This document shows, in pieces, positions 50,244 through 63,757 of a DNA stretch of 64,000 bases. A program made the translations under genes and the position numbers. The stretch is from positions 1-64,000 of the forward strand of contig JABVXV010000125.1 in the NCBI GenBank assembly GCA_013365325.1, in the 5' to 3' direction. Below the pieces are notes generated by a model. The model worked only from the letters and a program-made list of their open reading frames with translations. It was not told the origin of the DNA and did no database searches. Origin of the DNA: Dipetalonema caudispina. Lineage: Eukaryota; Nematoda; Chromadorea; Rhabditida; Onchocercidae. Position 1 is the first letter of the stretch. Each line of letters begins with the position of its first letter.

Positions 50244-53200
50244 ATGGCACCTGGTAAAAGTGAACGACGTAAACGTGGTCGCTGGGAGCAGTACAATGCT
50301 GATTTCAATGCTGATGAAAATTCTCAATCAAGTAATTTGGGTGAAAGAAGTAATTCGGGCGATAAAGATGCTACAGGTTTTTTTTTCTAGAGACAATTAT
50401 TGATCGACTAAGATTTGAAGTGCATTTGCTCTAGGAACGATATTTTAAGAATCCCATATTTAACTTACTATGTGTCAAGTTTTTTTTCGCATCAGTTTTT
50501 CGGGCTTTAGAATTTCAATGCCCCAATCTTAAATATTAACTTGATATTCATAAAGTTTGCACTAATATTATTTTTGCATCATCTGACGTATTTACTGCAT
50601 TGCATTTCCTGGTGGTTATGTGATTGCATACCAGCCCTAAGTTGCTGTAGGAAGAAATTTTTGACGTCTGTCGTTCTTTCTTGCTTATTTTCATACTCAA
50701 TTAGAAAGCTACTTTGTTATTTAGTTCTTTATTTCAGTTCCAAAAGCAGCTAATCACAATCTGGAAGGACAGACCATGATTACACGTATTGATGATTTTG
50801 GAGCAAAGGATTATCGACATGAAATGAAATTAAAGCCTGATCATGGATCACGTCCTCTTTGGGTTGCTCCCGATGGACATATATTTCTGGAATCCTTCAG
50901 TCCCGTGTATAAGCATGCCCATGATTTCTTGATTGCCATTTCTGAGGTTGCCTATCATATTATCGATAATTATTAACGTATTATTCTTTATTTAAATTCC
51001 TAGACCTTCTTGAAATTTGAAATTTACGGTTTAAAAAGTTTAGGATGTTAAGTGAAGAGCACTGAAGCGATCAGTTCAGACTGATTTTCCTTTGATGCTG
51101 AGATTCTGTCGGACGATAACGTCTGTATTATGTTTATTATGCCTTATAACTTTAAGTTATTCGAATCAGACTTTAATTTTGTCATTTAGCCAGTCTGTAG
51201 ACCGGAATTTATTCACGAATATCAGCTTACGGCGTATTCACTATACGCCGCTGTATCAATCGGTTTACAAACCAGTGATATTATTGAATATCTGGAGAGG
51301 TTATCCAAATCTTCCTTGCCAAAAGGAATTATTGAATTTATCAAGGTAAGGAATGACTCATTTCATAGTAATTTTATTTAATTAGTTAAGAATGGCAAAG
51401 GATCAGAAGTGGTCCTCTAGCTAGAATAAGTCCATTTTAAAAACTTTATCTTATGTATAAGGAAGTAAGAAATGAATTTTGCCAAAAAACATGTGGGCTC
51501 CATTCAGAAGACGATGGTTGAGCAGCTATTCAAACTAAATAGAAAGTGGAGTTGCAAAAAATAGAGAAGATATGGAAATTCTTGCTGAATGATTTTCCTG
51601 CATTTATAGATGTGTACTCTTAGCTATGGAAAGGTGAAGTTAGTGCTCAAGTACAATCGATATTTCATTGAATCGCGCCATTCTGACGTTATACAAACTC
51701 TGCTGAAGGATAAAGTAATCCAGCAATGTCTTACAGAAGACAAACCAGCGATCGAAGTACCACAAACAGTAAGCTCTAACGCGAGATAAATTGAATTTAG
51801 ACCTTTGTTGGGTGATTAGTGATTTCCAGAATTTAAACGGTGTTTTTTTAGCGTGTTAATTTCAGATCAATGAGAGTTTTTTTTACATATAATCACGTAA
51901 GCATGTAAAACATTTAGCAGGAGAGTACTCATTACAAAAAAATAGTGTCAGTAAATTAAGTTCATGGATGTTTTTTTAATCAAATTCTTTTTTCAATACT
52001 ATTAACTGTTTTTTCCTCGTTCTTTCAAGATCTAGCATATTGTTATTCTACAGGACATAAACATGGAGAAAATACAAATTCCGGGAACTCAACAGCAACA
52101 ACAAGAAGCAAAAGAAAAAGATGCTAAGAAATCGAATGATGTGCCTGAGGATATCGATTCATATTACGGGAAATTAGACGGTGAAGATGAAGATGAGGAT
52201 GAGGAAGCCATCAAAAACTTGCAGTTGCTAACTTTTGAGGTAAGTTGAGCAGAAGGATTTTTTCTAGGTTGAACTACGTAAGAAAGGTATACGTTTCTCA
52301 CAGGAAAAAAACAACCCTTTTAAAATCTAATGGCAAATGAAATTTTTTTAAAGATCAAGCAGGAATCGATTGAAATTGTACAAAAACGTTGCATCGAGTT
52401 GGAATATCCATTGCTAGCGGAATATGATTTTCGCAATGATACTTTTAATGAAAATCTCGGAATCGATCTCAAGTCATCCACTAATCTAAGGTGTGTTATA
52501 TTTCAGTTTTGAAAACAAGAAAGCTTCATAAAATTCATGAAATTGGTGTACAAAAGTTCATATATTGCAAATTCAAATTATGTCATGTTTACAGGCCTTA
52601 TCAGGAAAAGAGTTTACGGAAAATGTTCGGTAATAGTCGTGCTCGTTCTGGTGTTATTGTCCTGCCCTGTGGTGCTGGTAAAACGTTGGTAGGTGTTACT
52701 GCAGCAACAACAGTCAATAAACGCTGCTTGGTATTAGCGACGTCAAACGTTTCAGTAGAGCAATGGCGTGGACAGTTTAAGGTAGCTCTTTCAATTGCCT
52801 ATTGTTTATCTCTATTAAGTTATGAATCTTCACGTTTTTGTGATTTTCCATTGAATTCATTTTTATGACATTTCCAGAGGAGTTCTTCCCATGTTTTAAA
52901 CAAAACTTAATTGGGCAAAAAAAAATTTTTTGAAAGATTTTTGAAAAGAATCTTTCCTTGCAAATTCTTAGCTTTGGTCAACAATTCGGGATGACCAATT
53001 GGTTCGCTTTACGCGTGAGGCACGTGATCCGGTACCATCTGGTTCAAATGCCAATAAGCCAATTGTATGCATAAGTACTTATTCCATGGTTGCGTATACT
53101 GGGAAACGAACGTATGCAGCCGAAGAAGCTATGAAATATATTGAAAGCCGTGAATGGGGACTTGTCCTGCTAGATGGTATATGTCTTTTTTTAGTTCCGA

Positions 53201-55819
53201 ATATGTAAATAGGTGGATGCACATATTTGATAGAATTTGAATTTTTGCTCTTCAATGTTCCGAAGAGATTGCTTTACTAAAATATATATAGAGTGTGATC
53301 ACAGTAATTTGCAGAGGTACACACAATACCAGCTAAAATGTTTCGCCGAGTACTAACAATTGTTCGAGCACATTGTAAGTTAGGATTAACGGCTACGTTG
53401 GTCCGTGAAGACGATAAAATCACGGATTTAAATTTCTTGATTGGTCCGAAAATATATGAAGCAAACTGGATGGAACTTGAAAAAGCAGGACAAATTGCAA
53501 AAGTACAGTGTGCTGAGGTTAGCACTTTTTAAAGGGATGTAATAGGATGAACAACGCCGTTCGCTGAATTGTTTACTTAATATCAATTTTTATCTAAACA
53601 TGGTAACATGGTATGTTTGCCAACATATCTTCCAGGTTTGGTGTCCTATGAGTGCCGAATTTTACTCGTACTATTTGCGTGCTCAGATTGGCCGCCGTCT
53701 TTTGTTGGCTGTAATGAATCCCAACAAATTTCGCATATGTCAGTTCCTTATTAAATATCACGAGCGGCGGAATGACAAGGCAAGGGCTGTAGTTTCTGGA
53801 TTTTTTTTCTTTTTTTTTGAATCACAACAAATGTAATCGTCGTAGCACTTTATAATATAAATTACTTAGAAAATGGTGCAGTAGGTAAGAAAGCAATTTT
53901 CTGGAAGAAAATTCAAGATACAATCTTCCTTCACCTCCGTTGTATCCGTTGCGTTTAGTCGTACCGAAGGAAACCATCTCGTATTTCTGTATGAAAAGCT
54001 AGGAAAAATAGCAAGCATTTATCAGCGACTGGAATAAATACTGCGACAACAAACTCCAAAGAATGAATAATAAGGGGGAAATGCCTAGTTTAGGTGTCGG
54101 ATAACTACTGTTGCAGACTACACGAAGCCATGGAATGGTATAGCAATCCTGAATTCAAGCTGCCATTGGAATCCTTTTCCAAAATCTTTTCGAGAGAGAA
54201 CTATCCCATGTTGGGTGTTGTTCTGATTTATCGACTTGAGTTATTATTCTTAAACAGACTAATTAAGTGTGGTTGCTTATTCATAGTAATTTATTCCAAA
54301 TTTAAGATCATCGTCTTTTCTGACAATGTATTCGCATTGAAGAAATACGCCATAGAGATGGATAAACCATTTTTATATGGTGAAACTGGACAGAATGAAC
54401 GGATGAAAATCTTACAAAATTTCCAGTATAATCCAAAAGTAAACACAATTTTCGTATCGAAGGTTTGTTTGCAACAATTCAGTTACGAGTAAAATTCGTG
54501 TTCCGAATTCCACTAATTCCACGGTCGGAGATAAGAGGAAAACCTAACAAAGAGAACAGAATAAACTTTTGCTTCAATAGTACTCTGCTTAGTAATATTC
54601 GAGAGTTCTGTCACCATGAAGTAAAACATTATCTCGCATCAAAATGACAATTGAAAAGAATGAGAATTCCGGGACCCCGCCGAGCGAAGAAGCTCCCCAT
54701 CTCCGACCTAATTTCATGCCTTTACAGGTTGCAGACACATCTTTTGATCTACCTGAAGCAAACGTTCTGATCCAGATTTCGGCACAAGGTGGTTCTAGAA
54801 GGCAAGAAGCACAACGATTGGGACGGATATTGCGAGCCAAAAAAAATTCCGGCGATGGATTCAACGCATTCTTCTACTCATTGGTTTCGCAGGTAACATC
54901 TTTAATCTCTTTAATTTTTTGTTTGAATCTCAGTTCTGGTTGTTTGGTTGTTTCCCATAATCTGTAAGTCTATGTTCTTTGGATCTGTGTTCTACGATAG
55001 CCTTTTTCAGGATACTGTTGAAATGAGTTATTCACGCAAACGACAACGTTTCTTAGTAAATCAGGGTTATGCTTACAAGGTTTGTGTCTGTTATGGTCGA
55101 TAATATCAGTCCAGTTATTTCAAATTATTATAAGTCCAAAAAAAACCAAAAGTTTTCCCATTCATCAATCCCAGTGATTTGTGATTTATTTTTGTAAATT
55201 TTAAACAGGTTGTAAACCGATTACCAGGGATGGAAAAAGAAACCCTAAAATTGGCCACCAAAGAGTCTCAGCTTCAGCTGCTGCAGCAGGTATTGGCTGC
55301 TTCGGATGCAGATGCTGAAGAGGAGGATATTAAGGAAGAAAGTATAGACGGTTCAAGAGAAGCGAAAGTAAGTCAATTTCGGGTCTAATTTTTGAATCCC
55401 GAATTCGTATTGGTAGATATTAGGAAAATCTTTCTGTTCCGCATATGCTTTTACGTAAATATAAATATTTACTTTCATGCACTTAATATTCGAATCTAAA
55501 TTGGAAAGAGTAATTTCCCTACTACTTTGCTTGTGAATTGGTTTGCGAGATTATCTCTAAGATTTTTTTAATTTTTAGCTAATATTCAACCATAAGGCCA
55601 AAAATACAAAACGCCACATCACTCTCTTTTGTTTCGGGCTACTACCGATTTCACCGCTTATTTGAGAATATTAATTTATATATTTCATAGACGATGCGAA
55701 AAGAAGGCTCATTTTCATCGTTCTCTGGAAGCAACTCCATTTCCTATACGCAGAAAACGAGGACTGTCAAAGATGAAGATCGACACCCATTATTCCGAAG
55801 ATTTCGAGCTTCCAAATAA
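50244..55819 (+). CDS. xpb-1: XPB/ERCC3 helicase of TFIIH
   Basis: ATP-dependent DNA translocase of TFIIH that opens promoters and repair bubbles in the nucleus. Fifteen exons (50244-50376, 50738-50946, 51190-51345, 51610-51768, 52054-52239, 52354-52490, 52595-52781, 52972-53176, 53315-53517, 53636-53779, 54307-54462, 54728-54892, 55011-55079, 55209-55367, 55691-55819) close in phase and give 798 residues, close to the family's usual length. Motifs: N-terminal DDFGAKDY and [14 protein letters not shown]; an acidic stretch before helicase domain 1; [12 protein letters not shown]; Walker [17 protein letters not shown] split across exons 8 and 9; [11 protein letters not shown] with the RED element; domain 2 [35 protein letters not shown]; and a C-terminal HPLFRRFR. 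All helicase motifs are intact. The intron after exon 10 appears to use a GC donor. Confidence 0.97.
53780..54306 (+). other. Probable GC-AG intron of XPB
   Basis: The exon ends AATGACAAG and the intron begins GCAAGG; the next exon starts after TTTAAG. The join gives [10 protein letters not shown], exactly the family sequence in helicase domain 2, and no GT donor preserves it. The AAG/GCAAGG context fits the known GC-donor consensus. Confidence 0.8.
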
Positions 55820-56202
55820 CTTTATTATTACTGTTTATGTGTACATAATAATTTTGTATATATTTCATTTCCAAATGCTGAAGGATTAGCAGTGAGTAGC
55901 GTTTTTACAGCAACAAAAATCGCACTTCCTATTTGTTGTATCCGGCTTGATTTGGCTTCTAGAAATGTAAATTTTATTTCAAATTTAAGGAAATATTTAC
56001 ATTTACCGCAATCAGGGCAAAATTTTCACCTCAGTAAGTCAAAACGTTGTCGATGTCAATGTAGGCGTCAGGAGCCTTCCAATTCGAACAAATTATCCTT
56101 AGGATGATAGTATATTTCAAGATAAAATGTGTTAAAGACTATGGAAGGGTTCTACTTCCTTTCTCAGCATTTTCAGTGCCTTTTCTCCTAACTTCAATTC
56201 AT
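55820..56202. other. Short intergenic space between convergent XPB and JAZF1-like genes
   Basis: About 380 bases for both 3' ends; the 3' UTRs may overlap. No other feature seen. Confidence 0.55.
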
Positions 56203-59200
56203 TTAAACGCAAAAATCAGTGACCTGCGATGTATCGGGTCGAGAAATGACTGAGGCTAGCGTTTCATTTGTTTGTGGACCATATGATGACAAAGCGTTCA
56301 TATTCCTCGTCATCATACCATTAGCTGTCGATACAAGCTTCGTTACATTACTAGGCTGAAATATCTGAAATTTAAATCTACAATTCGACTCAACATAAGC
56401 CAGAAAATTTAATGTATTCTAGCTGAGTAACTGCACCTGTTGCTGGTATTGATGTCCAGCAGTCGATGGAATCGACGGTAAAGATTGTGTGTTGATTCGA
56501 ACTTGCGTTGCATTTTGAATGTTTGTCGGCGTCAAATAACCCGACGGCACTGTTATATGTTCATCACCTTCAGCAGTGACCTGTAACCACCCAATTTTTA
56601 ACGACTTTCACATGAAAGCAGATAAATATTTGCACCCGAGCTTGATTTATGTTTATTTCTTCATCCTCCTTGTTATCCTTTAGATTGTGCATAAGACATC
56701 AATTCCATCAGTATGAAGTTGGGAACGCTCCAGAAAAATGCAGAGTACCCGAATGAACTTGATATAACTGCATCATGCTGAACTGCAGATGTGCTACATT
56801 TCAAGAAAATGAAAAAATCAAATATGTACATGAGTGGAAGTCGCTGGTGATGGAACGTTGTTTTGTGTTGTTGAGACAGAAACGGCTGAGGGCGAAATTG
56901 GTACTAGATTTGTTGACAAGGTGGGATTTCCAGCTGCAACCTCATTATTTTTATTCATTACTTGAGAAGTTAGAATCCATGGATCCAGTGAAAGAGCAAC
57001 TTACCACTATTATTTATACGTTGATGTGACTGTTGCACATGGTTATTTAATCCAACAATAGTTTTGTAACGTTTTGAACATTGACTACATTTGTAGGGAC
57101 GTAAACTGCAGATAATGAGTTTTAAGATTAATTCTGTTAAAATTAGTCTGCGCGAAATTTCGAGGTTAAGTTCAATATAAGCCTAAAGTTGAAGTTTGAT
57201 CTGAATCCGAGTCAAATCTAAACTAGATAGAGAAGTACGTCGGGAAGTTTGGAAAATGAAGAAATAAACTCCTTTTGATTAACTTTTCTGATCTATGAGG
57301 AAAGATATTTTCTTCTCCAAGAATAACAAACTTTGCATATTTACTGGGTGCGCCAGACTGTATCAGTGGCGCAACTTGCCCAGGTACTACTGCAGTTAAG
57401 TCGAACGATACTGCACTATTTGCGCCATTATCTTCAGTATAACCATGTACTTGACGCGCATGATAACGTGCTCCTTGCAGATTTTTGTATCGTTTGTTGC
57501 ATCCTTCAACTGGACATTTGTGTCGCCTTTCATCTGTCCTATATATTGTAGTAACATGAAATTTATGCAACCCACTAAAGGAGGCACGAAGAAAGAAATT
57601 CGAAGAAAAACTGAAATTTGAATAGAAATAACAAACATGCAATCATTTGTAAGCCATTTGCATTTTGGCAAAATAACTGAGCAAATTCTGATGTTGATCC
57701 AGCCACAGTAAAGAAAGTATCCCATACTGACTTCAACAAAAATATTACAGCCCGAACCCTTCCATGAAATGTTTCACTTAAATGACTACATAAAATAATA
57801 TGAATTTTGATTAAACCTCACCCTTGCTCATAGTCATCACACTCTTCGTTCCTGTATGAATCGTTCGATTCCTCATCGTGTTGATCTAAAAAGCTGTGAA
57901 ATAGTTTCAAAAACAAAATCACTTCGAATTTTCGGGCTTTTATTGTTTGAAGAGAAAGAAGCACTGGCGATAAGCTTTGTGCGGATTCATTTTTTAATAG
58001 ACCGTAGTTCATAATTTCTCAGGCTTCGTAGAAAGTCTTCAACATTCCAAATTTTTGGACGTCATTGCTCACAGGATCGCTCATCATAAATAACGTGCCA
58101 ATTGACAATACAAGTAACAAATTAGAATTTAGCAAACTACCAAAACGTGATTTATCTCCAACTTGCCCAAAAGCGTTTGCTCCAGCAACAGCAGCTGCCA
58201 ATGTTTTTTTCCTGGAAAACCACGGAACTGGTCTAAAAGTAGTCACTATTTGTATTTAACGCTAAAAAGAATGAATGATACACGGGAAAGTTACGACCAT
58301 TTGATATGTCGTTGCACAAGTGATGGAGGTGGTAGGCCCAAAGTGAAGCATACTTTGGGACAAAGAGATCTGAGGTAGCTCTCATAGGAAAATACGGCAA
58401 TCTTAGCATCATCTCAATGGTGGAGACATCATGAAAACTTTACAGCTGAAATTACAAACCTGTAGTGGCCGATCGCAAGCTTCACGGGTTCTGGATTGAT
58501 CGGAACTGCTTTATGAGGGGGAAGTTTTGAAAATAACCTGAAATACTACTTTGACTACTGGAATTAGAAAAAATTACTAGAAAAACATCGGAAATTCCCA
58601 TTTTCCTATAATCTTTTCGTCAAACATACTAAATTACTCCCTTATTTGGAACACTACTTTCAGGGAGCAATTCTTTCCCTCGTCATAAAAGTTCGAAATC
58701 ACGTTTAATTCTTCTGGTATTGTAGGAAAATTATAACGAAAAAATATTTTTGGGACGTGAACAGAAAACTTACTTGCAAATAGCGCTTATCGGAAAAACA
58801 GCAGTTAATGCCGCAGCTTTCGAAGGATCATCATCCAGCGAAGAATTTTTAGCGTTTTCTTCTTTTTTCTTCATTTCGTCCTCAATAACAGCTGTAATAA
58901 GCGTATCGAATAGAGTTCAAAGCCGATAAATCAAACATCTATTATGTATTCATTCCTTATTGCCTGTATCAAACCAATAATTGCGTCAATGTAACTTTTT
59001 TAACAAGTACTCATAATAACGACATTCAATTTCTATTATTTAGTTCAATTAATTTCTTCACTTCGACAAAGCTGTAAGTTGAAAGTTTCTAGTTTTACCT
59101 GCCTTTCAAGCAGAAACTACGAGGCTAAAATTTGTTATAACATTAGTCTTCAACAGTGTTCGAAATATTCGAAATGCCTAACTTTACTGTACCTTTCATA

Positions 59201-59460
59201 TCTTTCACTACAGAAGAATAAAACCGTATTGACAGAATTAGAAATTTTAAGGGTGACAGATGATAGATTCATATTTTTATAGCTCTCGCCGGAACCATTT
59301 TAACTCTGACCAGATCAAAAAACAACAGAAAATTAATAAAACAAATTAAATTACGGATATGAGTCTCCTCGATGTGTTGCAGCAAATCATGGAGATTTCC
59401 AAAGTTGAGTCCACAGCCACTGAATTGACAAATATTAACACTTAACAATGCTAAAGCCAT
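56203..59460 (-). CDS. JAZF1-like C2H2 zinc-finger protein
   Basis: Nuclear zinc-finger protein of the JAZF1 family, whose vertebrate member is a transcriptional cofactor found with the TIP60/NuA4 complex. The first exon (59460-59355) encodes a finger CQFSGCGLNFGNLHDLLQHI that matches the JAZF1 N-terminal finger; later exons carry a pair, KCPVEGCNKRYKNLQGARYH (near 57535-57475) and YKCSQCSKRYKTIVGLNNH (near 57095-57015), as in JAZF1. Between are exons 58891-58774 and 58537-58460, an Ala/Gly-rich segment (from 58211) and an acidic one (QHDEESNDSYRNEE). The tail is Thr/Ser/Asn/Gln-rich and ends TSQVTDFCV at TAA 56203-56205. Junctions between about 58210 and 57550, and around 56740-56640, could not be fixed, so the full protein is approximate. 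The C-terminal extension is longer than vertebrate JAZF1. Confidence 0.82.
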
Positions 59461-59464
59461 CTTC

Positions 59465-59467
59465 CTG
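59465..59467 (-). promoter_or_regulatory. Splice acceptor 4 bases before the JAZF1-like ATG
   Basis: On the minus strand a T-run followed by GCAG ends four bases before the ATG (GAAG then ATG), a spacing typical of trans-spliced nematode genes. It fixes the start. Confidence 0.7.
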
Positions 59468-60640
59468 CAAAAAAAAAAGTCAAGTCTCCATCTTTAAATC
59501 ATGAATTTAGATAAATCTTGAGAACATGGGCTTTTTATATTTTGTAATTCTGGTTCAAAAAAACTGAAATTTGAAAAATGAGTGGAAATAATAAGAAAAA
59601 ATCTAAGTTTTTTTATTCAGAAACCAAATTCTTGCACAAATTTCACTATGTAAACAAACAATTAATAGAATAAGAACATAATATGTTGTCCAACAGGAGC
59701 ATTTCAAGAAGACTCTTGTTTTTAGATCATTCATATATGATAACGTCTATTTCCCTATACTCTATAATGTACAAATATTTTCAATAAAAACAAAAAAGTA
59801 AAAGACAGACAACATTAGTGAGAGGAAAGAAAATCGCTAATAGTAGCAGTAAAAAAAAAAAAAGAAAAAAACATTGTTTCTTATATGAATATTAACTATT
59901 ACATAATAACTATACTCACAGCAGTATTACTCGGATATTTAATAGACCAAATTAGATATGCTCAGTTACATGGGAGATGATCGTAATATCAGTTAATTAA
60001 GTTATTGGTTAGCTTTTCACAGGAATGAATTGTTTATATGGAGCAGTTAAGCTATAAATCCATTAATCTGTCTATTTATCGATCATGTGCGAATATCACA
60101 ATTCATAGTCACCTATACAGCGTATTAGCTCACTGTGCTTTAGTTATTGTTACCTTCTCCTTCCCATATGTCGTCATCAATAACATAACAACAATTCAAA
60201 CCAAATCAAAGTGAAGAAACCAAAATCCGGAATGAAAGAGAAATAAATAAATAGATGAACAAGTTAAATTAATGCCTGGGGATTTTCAGTTGCATGGAAC
60301 GGTATGATTCTCATAACGGCCGATTGCTCATCGTGTCGGAGTGGGTACGGTATTGCTGTGGACGCTTGTTCTTGCAGGTCAAAACGGGCTCGGGGAAGTT
60401 CGGTGCCAGGGGTGACAAATAGGGGTGGGTCATTAAAGGGTTACTTGAGGTCACGATTAAGTCCATACTTCGATGTAGTTCTTTCTTTGATAAGTTATGC
60501 GTGAAATTTTACATTGTTGGAGAGAGGAAAAGGCATTACCATAGGATAGCGATTAAGGAAAATACTGCAGGATTTTCGGGGGTTGCGGAAATCAACGTGA
60601 AATGCGTCATGATTGTTAATTTGACGTCTGCCAGTCAAGT
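59468..60640. other. Shared upstream region of divergent JAZF1-like and SSL-1 genes
   Basis: About 1.2 kb with no recognised exon. The right 350 bases are less AT-rich than the surroundings. It must hold the promoter of one or both genes. Confidence 0.55.
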
Positions 60641-63600
60641 ATGAGCAGTGCTACACGTCCTGTCCGTCGTTCACGACGTAACGTTAATGCAGCAACAACG
60701 ACTTCAACGCACCCGGATGATGTTATATCGGTGGATTCCTCAGGTGGTGATACGTCACCGCCCGTAAGTTTGAAGCTTTTTCCTCAATGTATAACGATCT
60801 GATTTTAGGACTTTCCATTTTTTAGAATTTGCCATCAACCACCACACGAGCGAGTTAAACGTTTATTTCATTTGCCTCCAATTCAAAAATTTGAATTCCT
60901 TAGTACTTCATTAAGACTTGTTGCAAATGTTTTTTCTTACTCCGTAATGCGGAATGTCATTTATTACGTTATAGACGAAAGTATGCAATATATTGTATGG
61001 TTTAAAGTGATACTTAGCTCTTAACTTCTTAGGTAAGTACCCTGTTCGTAATAGGAAATATCCAGTGCTGTTAAATGTATGCAGCAATGGATCACCTCCT
61101 GTTTTTAAGAGTATTGAATTCAGGTTCATGTGCTGTTTCATGCTTTCATGCCTTGTTTGGAAATCGGACTTATATTGACTTCTGAATCCAAACTTTTATT
61201 ACCAGGTATTAAAATAATTATTTACTTTTTAAGTTATTTTTTCCTTCAGATTCGGCGGCGTCGTCTTAACAGTGACGATCCTATGGAGGGATGCTCCAAA
61301 AGAGAAGGGGTCAGTACGAGAAGAAAAACAGATACGAAAATAGAACTGGGCGTCCGCCTAATAGCCCAAATGCGAGTCATCCATAATACTAGAAGAATTG
61401 TTGCATTAGAAAGGTTGGTTTTTCAAGTATTCATACCTTGGAATTTCAAAAAATTTAGAGATATGTACAGCAAGATTTTTCACTTAGAAAATATGTTTGT
61501 TAAATATGTTCCAGGACGGGTATTGGAAATGGAAATGAGGATCAAACTGATGTCGGGATTGTTAACAGCGAATTAACCTTTGAAGATAGCGCAGGGTATG
61601 TCGCTATTATTAGGTAGCACTTTTAGCTGAACTTTAATATTTATTTCAGTGTAAGTTTACTTACATCAAATAGTATTGAGTGATCCTCGTCCAGAATTAA
61701 ATTATTATGAAAGTAAGATTCTGTGCTTATCTAGTCCTTCATTCATTTTTCACGTTTTCAGCTTCGGAATGTCTTTGGATTCGCTATTAGGTCCAGAAGC
61801 AAAACAAGAAGATATTATCACTCGGAAGCAACATACCCGACCAATTTTGGATGCACCAGAATCTTCTCTTTCGCCTATTGAAATAAAAGTGGAAGAAAAT
61901 AGCGCAGCATCGGTAATTGATTTCGTGTTGTTGTGTATTTTAGTTTTCTGCTTTTAGTGGTTTTGAAATGATTTGTTTTTCTTCACTGTTCATTGGAATT
62001 TTTCTCAACTTCAAGAAGCTTTACAGCCTTGCTCATCGTATTTGGAGCAGCAACCTTCCACTTCAACGGTCGCAGCACATCCGGCATCTTCGGTACCTTC
62101 AGCCACGGCTCATTCTACGCCTCGAAGTTCCTCAGCAGCTGGAGTAGAATCAAGTGTTGAACGAGTGGCTAAACAGGTTAACATCTTTATTGTTTCATGG
62201 AGTTCGTTTTTAGTGCCGAAAGCATATGAGGTTTATGTCCTTTGATTTCAGCGAAATCCTGAACCTTGAATAGACTGGTCGGTCACACTCGAATTTCGAG
62301 TGAAGAAACTAAAAACTTTCCATTTTACTCTATCGAATAATGATTAGCAATTTCCAGAATTTTTTTCGATATTTAACTGGTTGTAAGAGCAGTTGGACCG
62401 GGTACTTAAGATGCTTTGAGCATTCTTATCTATGTATTCTATTTTCATCTGTTCAGATAGGATTTTTTCACTGTAAAGTTGCAGATATGCGTGAATTTTT
62501 TGACCACGTCTCTGTTTTTTAGGAAGCTCAAGTATTAGCGCGAATTGCTGAACTTCGAAGACAGGGTCTCTGGACAGCATCCCGATTACCAATGATTGAA
62601 ATGCCTCCACGAAATAAAACACATTGGGATTACTTATTGGAAGAAATGCGCTGGATGGCCATGGATTTTCGTCAGGAACGAACTTTTAAACGTCAGGCAG
62701 CGAAAAAGGTCATCAAATTTATAAGTTGGGATCTCTTCAATATTTCAACATAACAAAATGGCTCACAACACGTGGACATTCAAATTTAAAATGTTTTTTA
62801 ATTTTATTCACTTTTCAAGTTGTTGCTAAATAGTTTTTACCAATATAGTTCTCATCTCAAATTGCACGAATGTTACGTGATCGAGAGCAGGAAAAGGAAC
62901 GATCAGAACAACGAGCCGTCAGAGAAGCAAAGCGTGTTTGTGCGCTCATCGCAAAAATGGTTCGAGACTTCTGGCAAAATGTTGACAAAGTGGTTGATTT
63001 GCGTGCTCAGGTTGAGACTTTTCATCTTTCACTTGTCTGCAGTAGATTTATAACTTTCCGCACAGTAAATTTTTTGTAACTCCGTATTTAGATATTGATA
63101 GCTTAAGTACTTTGAGTTGACAAAGTTTTTTCTTGTATTGTGCTTTATGTTCCTAGACATCTATAGTTTTCATAGTTAGAGAATTTTTACGCCGAAGAAA
63201 TGTGAAACCTATAAGTCTAGTCATTAACTTTATGTAGTCGAGGATGAAAATATGTCGGATCTTAGTTCAAGTTGCTGAACCTATTTCCAGGAAATAATCG
63301 AATCAATGAAGCGGAAAGCGTTAGACCAGCAACTGGAGATGATGGTAGGTCATGCTGATAAATTAAGTGAAATGGTGCAGGAAGGTTTGATAGGCGAAAG
63401 ATCGAGCAGAGCATCGTCGCTGCAGAGTGGCGATATTACTAAAGGTTTGCATCCTTATTTTTTAGTTTAATCTGGTATTGCTTGACTACGATGACGAAAA
63501 TATCATGCTTCTTGTATTTCTATAGTATTTGAAACACACTTCTTTTTTTGAAAATAGTTGTAAATTTCATAATTTCGATAGCTATATTTATGTTTCATGA

Positions 63601-63757
63601 AAAAAGACATTTTTTAGATGAAGATACTGCAAGTTTTTCAACCGATTCGGATGATATTTCAATTTCGGATGCTGAAGCAGTTGATGTGAATGTTGAGGAG
63701 GAAATGCAAGGATTGGTGGCCGAAGGAAATCTTGAACTTGATGATTTTCTTGACTCG
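60641..63757 (+). CDS. ssl-1: SRCAP/Domino/EP400-type chromatin remodeller, N-terminal part
   Basis: N-terminal third of a Swi2/Snf2-family remodeller of the SWR1 class, which exchanges H2A.Z into nucleosomes. The visible exons are 60641-60763, 61250-61413, 61515-61595, 61762-61912, 62027-62176, 62523-62708, 62849-63010, 63291-63444 and 63618-63757, all phase compatible; the gene runs on past the window, so the ATPase domain is not seen. The protein starts MSSATRPVRRSRR, passes a Ser/Thr/Pro-rich disordered region, then has the HSA domain: HWDYLLEEMRWMAMDFRQER, KRQAAKK, a charged coiled segment, and VRDFWQNVDKVVDLRAQ, which recruits actin and Arp subunits in the family. KALDQQLEMMVGHADKLSEM follows, then an acidic Ser/Asp stretch (FSTDSDDISISDAEAVDV). 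SRCAP versus EP400 type cannot be decided without the ATPase; the C. elegans gene of this class is ssl-1. Confidence 0.9.

Noticed and set aside
54094..54492. Separate gene inside the XPB intron
   Set aside because: Its 3' half is XPB exon 11 read in frame; the upstream part is intron with no conserved domain.
56775..57029. Plus-strand frame of 84 residues
   Set aside because: It lies antisense to two JAZF1-like exons that have splice signals and domain matches.
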